NCBI GenBank assembly: GCA_022563055.1
Contig: JADFOB010000035.1
Span: 1 to 8,565 of the forward strand
Direction: 5' to 3'
DNA from: Planctomycetota bacterium
Lineage (GTDB): Bacteria; Planctomycetota; Phycisphaerae; UBA1845
DNA length: 8,565 nucleotides
Part shown: positions 5,439 through 8,565 of the stretch, piece after piece
Position numbering within the stretch: position 1 is the stretch's first letter
Layout of the letters: every line of letters starts with the position of its first letter
The notes under the pieces: model-generated
Told to the model about the DNA's origin: nothing
Databases searched by the model: none
The model's input: only the letters and a program-made list of their open reading frames with translations
Translations under genes and position numbers: made by a program

Positions 5439-5457
5439 CCGGATTCTATGAATCCGG
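5439..5457. promoter_or_regulatory. Perfect palindrome CCGGATTC-N3-GAATCCGG over the mcsAB -10, likely operator
   Basis: Two perfect 8-bp arms flank a 3-nt centre and cover the -10 hexamer of the mcsAB promoter. On the - strand an additional GGATTC half-site sits 2 nt upstream of the left arm, giving GGATTC-CC-GGATTC-ATA-GAATCC. A symmetric site over the -10 is a classical place for a repressor. It does not resemble the CtsR heptad repeat (GGTCAAA type) that controls mcsAB in Firmicutes. As RNA it would lie at or before the predicted transcript start, so a terminator role is unlikely. Confidence 0.55.
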
Positions 5458-5471
5458 GAATCCGTCGTCAA
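5443..5471 (-). promoter_or_regulatory. Sigma70-type promoter of mcsAB
   Basis: On the - strand TTGACG (5471-5466) and TAGAAT (5448-5443) are separated by exactly 17 bp, both close to consensus. The expected transcript start is about 5436, leaving a leader of about 30 nt that contains AAGGGT at 5420-5415 before the ATG at 5405. Its position, spacing and the overlapping palindrome make it the best promoter in the window. Confidence 0.65.
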
Positions 5472-5538
5472 TCCAACGTGGCGATTCGCACGGCTACAAG
5501 CCTTTTGGTGCGGTGTTTCGCAAGTTTCACGACCATCT

Positions 5539-5625
5539 GAGCCGCAGGCTTTAGCCTGCGCGAATTCACGAAAGTCGCCGATGCCACCGCGATCGTGGCA
5601 TCGCGCGGGCAAAAGCCCGCGGCTC
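5539..5625. repeat. BIME-like pair of inverted palindromic (REP-type) units
   Basis: A 25-nt unit at 5539-5563 starting GAGCCGCAGGCTTTAGCC recurs in inverted orientation at 5601-5625 (reverse complement GAGCCGCGGGCTTTTGCC...), with 22 of 25 positions identical. Each unit is itself palindromic (CGCAGGCT/AGCCTGCG and CGCGGGC/GCCCGCG). Between them is a third hairpin, CGATGCCAC (5579-5587) pairing with GTGGCATCG (5595-5603). The element is intergenic, downstream of the PTPS gene and upstream of the mcsA promoter on the same strand. The organisation matches bacterial interspersed mosaic elements mobilised by RAYT (TnpA-REP) transposases. It could also terminate or stabilise the PTPS transcript. 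Confidence 0.8.
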
Positions 5626-5665
5626 GGGAGAGGATAATGCGCGCGGGATCTATGAAACACTCTCT

Positions 5666-6025
5666 TTAGCATTCGAACGTCGCGCTGCACCCTGGGGCTT
5701 CGGTCACATCCACACGTCGAATGGCTGTGAGCCCTTCGTCACGCAGCCGGTCGAACACGTAGCGGGCTACCACCTCCGCCGTCGGATTGAGCCCCGCAAA
5801 GCCCTCATGCTCGTTCAGGTCCACGTGGGCGAGCTTGTCCAGCGTGGATTGCAGCGCTGACCGGGCAGCCTCAAAATCGACGACCATACCTGAGTCGTCC
5901 AAGTCACGTCCGGCGAAGCACGCTCGCACCTGCCAGTCGTGACCGTGCAGCGGTTCGAGCGTCCCGTCCCCCAAGCGCACCCGATGGACGGCGCAGAAGC
6001 TGCCCTCGACGGTGACCATATACAT
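5666..6025 (-). CDS. 6-pyruvoyl-tetrahydropterin synthase homologue of the PTPS-III type
   Basis: This 119-residue protein of the PTPS/QueD family acts on 7,8-dihydroneopterin triphosphate. Zinc ligands are H14 (AVHR) and H27 plus H29 in LHGHDW; the later catalytic Asp/His block HVDLNEHEGFAGLNPTAEVVARYVFDRL (68-94) and the terminal VTEAPGCSATFE (107-118) are also present. The catalytic Cys usually found in C-x3-HGH is absent: the stretch is TLEPLHGH, with Leu at the Cys site and Glu24 next to it. Active-site Glu is typical of PTPS-III, which yields 6-hydroxymethyl-dihydropterin and bypasses FolB in folate synthesis (reported for Planctomycetes and others). A longer frame reaches 6226, but the ATG at 6025 starts the family's first strand and has AGGGAG (6037-6032) 6 nt upstream. 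Divergent from trpE. QueD for queuosine synthesis is less likely because of the missing Cys. Confidence 0.9.
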   Translation of the reverse strand: MYMVTVEGSFCAVHRVRLGDGTLEPLHGHDWQVRACFAGRDLDDSGMVVDFEAARSALQSTLDKLAHVDLNEHEGFAGLNPTAEVVARYVFDRLRDEGLTAIRRVDVTEAPGCSATFEC

Positions 6026-6189
6026 CCTGAACTCCCTGCTTTGCCTACCGAAGAAGCCATCCACCCAAGTCGCTCTTGCCAAGCCCAGCCGCACAACACC
6101 AAGCAGCGTGGTGGAGGCGTCCGTCGAGACCGGGCCGGGGTTCGGCGCCGGGATTCTAACGGCTCTGATCGGGGTGCGTAAGCTACGGA

Positions 6190-6216
6190 TTGACCCGCCG
6201 CCCCCTGGTTTATAGC
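6190..6216 (+). promoter_or_regulatory. Candidate trpE promoter producing a leaderless or near-leaderless mRNA
   Basis: TTGACC at 6190-6195 and TATAGC at 6211-6216 are 15 bp apart, shorter than the usual 17. The A of the trpE ATG is 9 nt after the -10, which is where transcription would begin. No Shine-Dalgarno-like sequence precedes the ATG (the bases are ATCGGCCC), consistent with a leaderless transcript. There is no room for a leader-peptide attenuator after this promoter. The short spacer lowers confidence. Confidence 0.4.
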
Positions 6217-6224
6217 ATCGGCCC

Positions 6225-7877
6225 ATGGCACATTTTCAACCAGGCCGTCAGGACTTCATCGCGCTGAGTCGTGGTGCCAGCGTGGTTCCCGTCTGCTGCT
6301 CCATTCTGAGCGATCAGTTGACGCCGGTGTCTGCGTTCAACCGTTTGGCCGCCGGCGCCGACCACGCGTTCCTGCTGGAGAGCGTCGTTGGCGGAGAGAA
6401 GATCGCTCGTTACTCGTTTCTTGGCGCGGCTCCCTTTGCGCGCATCGAGGCAACGCCTGCGCGTACGACGCTCGTGGAACGGGGCAAAGAGCGCATCGTG
6501 GACAACGCCGATCCTCTGGCGGAGCTCGAAACGCTCCTGGCCGGGTACAGTGCGCCACATCTATCCGGGCTTCCGCGCTTCCTTGGTGGAGCTGTCGGTT
6601 ACGCCGGTTACGACATCGTGCGTTACTACGAACAACTCGGCACGCCGCCGCCCGATGATCGCGGTATACCCGATCTGCAATTCGGTATTTACGACGAGAT
6701 GGTCATCTTCGACCACGTGAAGAAACTGATCAACATCGTCGCCCACGCCCATGTGCGGGATTGCGACGATCTTGATGCCGCCTACGACGGCGCCTGCACG
6801 CGCATTGAGGCGATGGTCGATCGCCTGACCACGGTTCAGTCGGATCCCGTCAGGCCGTTCGCACCGACATCGACCACGAAGGTCACCTGCCAAAGCAATG
6901 TATCGAGCGAACAGTTTGAGCAGGCGGTCGAGCGTTGCAAGGAGTACATCCGCGCGGGCGACATTTTCCAGGTTGTCCTTGGCCAGCGTTTCACGACGCT
7001 GACCGACGTCGAACCGTTCGACCTCTACCGGGCTCTTCGAGTCATCAACCCGTCGCCCTTCATGTTCTATCTTCAGACGCCGGCGGTCACTCTGGTCGGA
7101 GCATCGCCGGAGATTCTCTGCCGGATCGAGGGACGGACCGTATCGACGCGTCCGCTCGCCGGAACGCGCCCGCGAGGGCGGACCGAGGCGGAGGATCTGG
7201 GCCTCGAGGCCGAGCTTCTGGCTGACCCCAAGGAGCGGGCCGAGCACGTCATGCTCGTCGACCTGGGCCGAAACGATCTCGGGCGCGTTTGTGAACCCGG
7301 CAGTGTCAAGATCGACGACCTGATGTCCGTCGAGCGATACTCCCACGTGATGCACATTTGCAGCAACGTCTCGGGCACATTGGCTCAAGGCAAGACGGCT
7401 TTCGATGCGGTTCGGAGTGTGCTTCCTGTGGGTACGGTGAGCGGCGCGCCGAAAATCCGCGCGATGCAGATCATCGACGAGCTCGAGCCCGTCCGGCGAG
7501 GCCCCTACGCAGGCGCGGTGGGCTACATCGATTTCGGCGGAAACATGGATACTTGCATCGCCCTGCGCACGCTCGTCATCACGCCCGCGCAGAAACGTCA
7601 AAACGTCGAAACACCTTCCGAACCGCGACCGTCAGGGAGCGACTCCGCCAAACGTCAAGATATCAAAGCGTCGAAACGTCGAAACGTCGAAACATCGGAG
7701 GGTCGGTGGCGTGTGGATGCCCAGGTCGGCGCCGGGATTGTCGCTGACTCCGAACCGTCAAACGAGTACCAGGAAACCGTCAACAAGGCCCAGGCCATGC
7801 TCAACGCCCTGAATCTCGCAAACTCCTGGCTCGAGTCATCCGACGCCCAGCCGGCGGACACCAATCCGGCGGATTAG
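6225..7877 (+). CDS. trpE: Anthranilate synthase component I (TrpE) with an internal repeat-encoded insertion
   Basis: TrpE converts chorismate to anthranilate using ammonia from TrpG, the first step of tryptophan synthesis. The 550 residues include LLES at 50-53 (tryptophan feedback site), RYSFLGAAPF at 62-71, FLGGAVGYAGYD at 119-130, then the catalytic domain: YIRAGDIFQVVLGQRF, NPSPFMFYL, GASPEILCR, RPLAGTRPRG at 309-318, ERAEHVMLVDLGRNDLGRVC at 337-356, VGTVSGAPKIRAMQIIDELEP at 402-422, RRGPYAGAVGYI and GNMDTCIALRT at 439-449. After VITPAQ, about 38 residues (457-494, Lys/Arg/Ser-rich) interrupt the last strands before WRVDAQVGAGIVADSEP. These are encoded by AAACGTC-type repeats and keep the frame. 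The usual length is about 490-510, so the insert explains much of the excess. ATG 6225 fits the family N-terminus. No trpG follows. Confidence 0.95.
   Translation: MAHFQPGRQDFIALSRGASVVPVCCSILSDQLTPVSAFNRLAAGADHAFLLESVVGGEKIARYSFLGAAPFARIEATPARTTLVERGKERIVDNADPLAELETLLAGYSAPHLSGLPRFLGGAVGYAGYDIVRYYEQLGTPPPDDRGIPDLQFGIYDEMVIFDHVKKLINIVAHAHVRDCDDLDAAYDGACTRIEAMVDRLTTVQSDPVRPFAPTSTTKVTCQSNVSSEQFEQAVERCKEYIRAGDIFQVVLGQRFTTLTDVEPFDLYRALRVINPSPFMFYLQTPAVTLVGASPEILCRIEGRTVSTRPLAGTRPRGRTEAEDLGLEAELLADPKERAEHVMLVDLGRNDLGRVCEPGSVKIDDLMSVERYSHVMHICSNVSGTLAQGKTAFDAVRSVLPVGTVSGAPKIRAMQIIDELEPVRRGPYAGAVGYIDFGGNMDTCIALRTLVITPAQKRQNVETPSEPRPSGSDSAKRQDIKASKRRNVETSEGRWRVDAQVGAGIVADSEPSNEYQETVNKAQAMLNALNLANSWLESSDAQPADTNPAD
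7593..7706 (+). repeat. Repeat-rich in-frame insertion inside trpE
   Basis: About 114 nt between the TrpE strands ending VITPAQ and WRVDAQ. It contains AAACGTC at 7593 and 7601 and again near 7650, then GAAACGTC at 7673 and 7681, plus near copies (AAAGCGTC, GAAACATC). In the middle is CCTTCCGAACCGCGACCG followed by TCAGGGAGCG. The length is a multiple of three with no stop codon in the trpE frame, so TrpE remains open. Codon use and composition (Lys, Arg, Ser, Glu, Asn) differ sharply from the surrounding gene. The boundaries are estimated from protein homology and may be off by several bases; no clear target-site duplication was found. Confidence 0.75.
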
Positions 7878-7884
7878 CGCGTAG

Positions 7885-7903
7885 GGCAGGTGATTCACCT
7901 GCC
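7885..7903. terminator. Hairpin just after trpE, possible terminator
   Basis: GGCAGGTGA-T-TCACCTGCC is a perfect 19-nt palindrome starting 8 nt after the trpE stop. It would form an 8-bp stem with a 3-nt loop. It is followed by TTCACGTTT rather than a run of T, so a classical intrinsic terminator is not assured. It may be a 3' stabilising hairpin or a dispersed palindromic repeat. Confidence 0.5.
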
Positions 7904-8239
7904 TTCACGTTTGGCCCGTTTTCGACAGTCGGGTTTTGCAAGTTGTTGCGCAATCGAAGCGTGCGTCAGCGCGCAAAGGCGTTGGCACTACAGGGGCGCA
8001 TCGTCACCGGTTAGGTCGCGCTGTCAAGGGGATGTTTCGAGGGGCTCGCGCTGCTCTGGGCGCTGCACGGTCCGAAGTGTGTTTGCGTAAGTCGTTGTGT
8101 GGACGCGACTTGCGGACGCAAGGCGTCGGTTGTGGTGACCGATTCCGTCGACGTATACTCTCTCTACTGTAGTGAGTGCTCGGGGCAGATGCCAGACGAA
8201 ACAGGTGTCAGTCTTGGAGTGAACAGGACGGACACCAAC
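7904..8239. other. Intergenic stretch with no recognised gene
   Basis: Short frames on the + strand (for example 7936-8172) are Arg-rich, match no family I know and lack ribosome sites. A frame open from 8015 onward on the + strand contains several Cys (KCVCVSRCVDATC, YCSECSG) but has no ATG before 8189, and further on is the antisense of the SecB-like gene. The one structure seen is a two-step hairpin at 8083-8121 (TTGCG pairing with CGCAA, AAGTCG pairing with CGACTT). Nothing else is evident. Confidence 0.5.
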
Positions 8240-8565
8240 TCAGGCGGACTTGGCTTCTCTTGCGCTCTTACGGGTGCCGGAGGTTGGCAGCATCCCGATG
8301 CGGTACACAGGGAGCGTCAACACCGGCAGGCCCATGCGTGCTGTGGCACTCTGCACGAACTCGCGCCAAAATGGCCAAGCGTTGTAGACGCCATTATGGG
8401 CACCGAAGTGTTGGCAGTTTGCCTTCCGGAGCCCGGTTACGTTAGCGAGCGCATACGTCAAGAGAAACCGCGCCTTGATCATAACGTCGGGGGTCTTCGC
8501 TCCTGTACCCTCGATTCTCGCCGAGACCTGGAAAGCCGGAAGGACGGCAAGGCATCTCCCTTTAC
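8240..8565 (-). CDS. C-terminal part of a SecB-like chaperone-fold protein
   Basis: The - strand is open from the window edge to TGA at 8242-8240, 107 residues; the N-terminus lies outside. The piece NGVYNAWPFWREFVQ followed by ATARMGLPVLTLPVYRI is the characteristic C-terminal helix and tail of short SecB-like proteins (NG-x-x-NAWPYWRE, then MGLPPLTLPV-x-R). It corresponds to the E. coli SecB region where the helix is followed by FP-x-L-x-LAPVNF. An upstream strand (FQVSARIEG) and helix start (LLTYALANVTGL) fit the same fold. Canonical SecB binds unfolded presecretory proteins and hands them to SecA; solitary SecB-like proteins also act as antitoxin-linked chaperones, and many are uncharacterised. 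The last 16 residues are a basic tail. No toxin gene is visible on the downstream side; the upstream side is unseen. Confidence 0.65.
   Translation of the reverse strand, partial: KGRCLAVLPAFQVSARIEGTGAKTPDVMIKARFLLTYALANVTGLRKANCQHFGAHNGVYNAWPFWREFVQSATARMGLPVLTLPVYRIGMLPTSGTRKSAREAKSA

Noticed and set aside
5406..5690. N-terminal extension of McsA to 262 residues
   Set aside because: The extension crosses the mcsAB promoter, the palindrome and the BIME-like element, and family members start at the first zinc knuckle.
6026..6226. N-terminal extension of the PTPS gene to 186 residues
   Set aside because: The extra residues are not family-like and a good AGGGAG ribosome site precedes the shorter start at 6025.
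6561..7601. Long - strand open frame of 346 codons
   Set aside because: It is the antisense of trpE, has no domain features, and the + strand frame has all TrpE motifs.
7593..7706. CRISPR-like array in trpE
   Set aside because: The repeats are 7-8 nt, irregularly spaced and lie within a coding frame; there are no spacer-length intervals or cas genes.
8189..8565. + strand frame starting ATGCCAGACGAA and open to the window end
   Set aside because: It is antisense to the SecB-like frame, whose motif match is far stronger; no domain is seen on the + strand.

Overview
This GC-rich window looks like a chromosomal contig from a planctomycete or a related free-living bacterium. The pointers are a two-gene mcsA-mcsB protein arginine kinase unit, a 6-pyruvoyl-tetrahydropterin synthase homologue with Glu beside a missing catalytic Cys (the PTPS-III type reported from folB-lacking bacteria, including Planctomycetes), a receiver-XRE fusion regulator, and several families of short intergenic palindromic repeats. 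Lineage is an inference; there is no rRNA or ribosomal protein to fix it. No tRNA, rRNA, CRISPR array, transposase or plasmid/phage replication gene was seen.

Layout. Positions 1-138 hold the 3' end of a + strand gene, possibly a methyltransferase. A short tandem repeat follows. Next, on the - strand from 2232 down to 228, is a patchwork: a YgfZ-like gene that loses its normal C-terminus, a tiny opposite-strand fragment of a GGDEF domain, the tail of a carboxypeptidase-regulatory-like domain, an apparently intact secreted cyclophilin, and the tail of an ADOP/MacB-type ABC permease abutting the cyclophilin stop. Positions 2233-2812 are non-coding apart from a REC-like motif relic, and end at a + strand REC-XRE regulator gene (2813-3418). 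A non-coding stretch carrying a large imperfect hairpin (3671-3801) separates it from the convergent mcsB.

mcsA and mcsB (5405 to 3853, - strand) overlap by ATGA. They are preceded by a good sigma70-type promoter whose -10 is covered by a perfect 19-bp palindrome. A BIME-like pair of inverted palindromic units lies between them and the PTPS-III gene (6025-5666, - strand). PTPS-III is divergent from trpE (6225-7877, + strand). TrpE is otherwise canonical but carries an in-frame insertion of about 38 residues that appears to be encoded by a repeat sequence. After trpE come a hairpin, about 340 bp with no recognised gene, and on the - strand the C-terminal part of a SecB-like protein running off the window end.

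Functionally the intact genes are mostly housekeeping or stress genes: protein quality control (McsA/McsB, cyclophilin, SecB-like), Fe-S/folate-related maintenance (YgfZ), pterin/folate synthesis (PTPS-III) and tryptophan synthesis (TrpE). No single new multi-gene system is evident. The most unusual material is the mosaic of short gene fragments at 228-2462, the repeat-derived insert inside trpE, and the operator-like palindrome in front of mcsAB.
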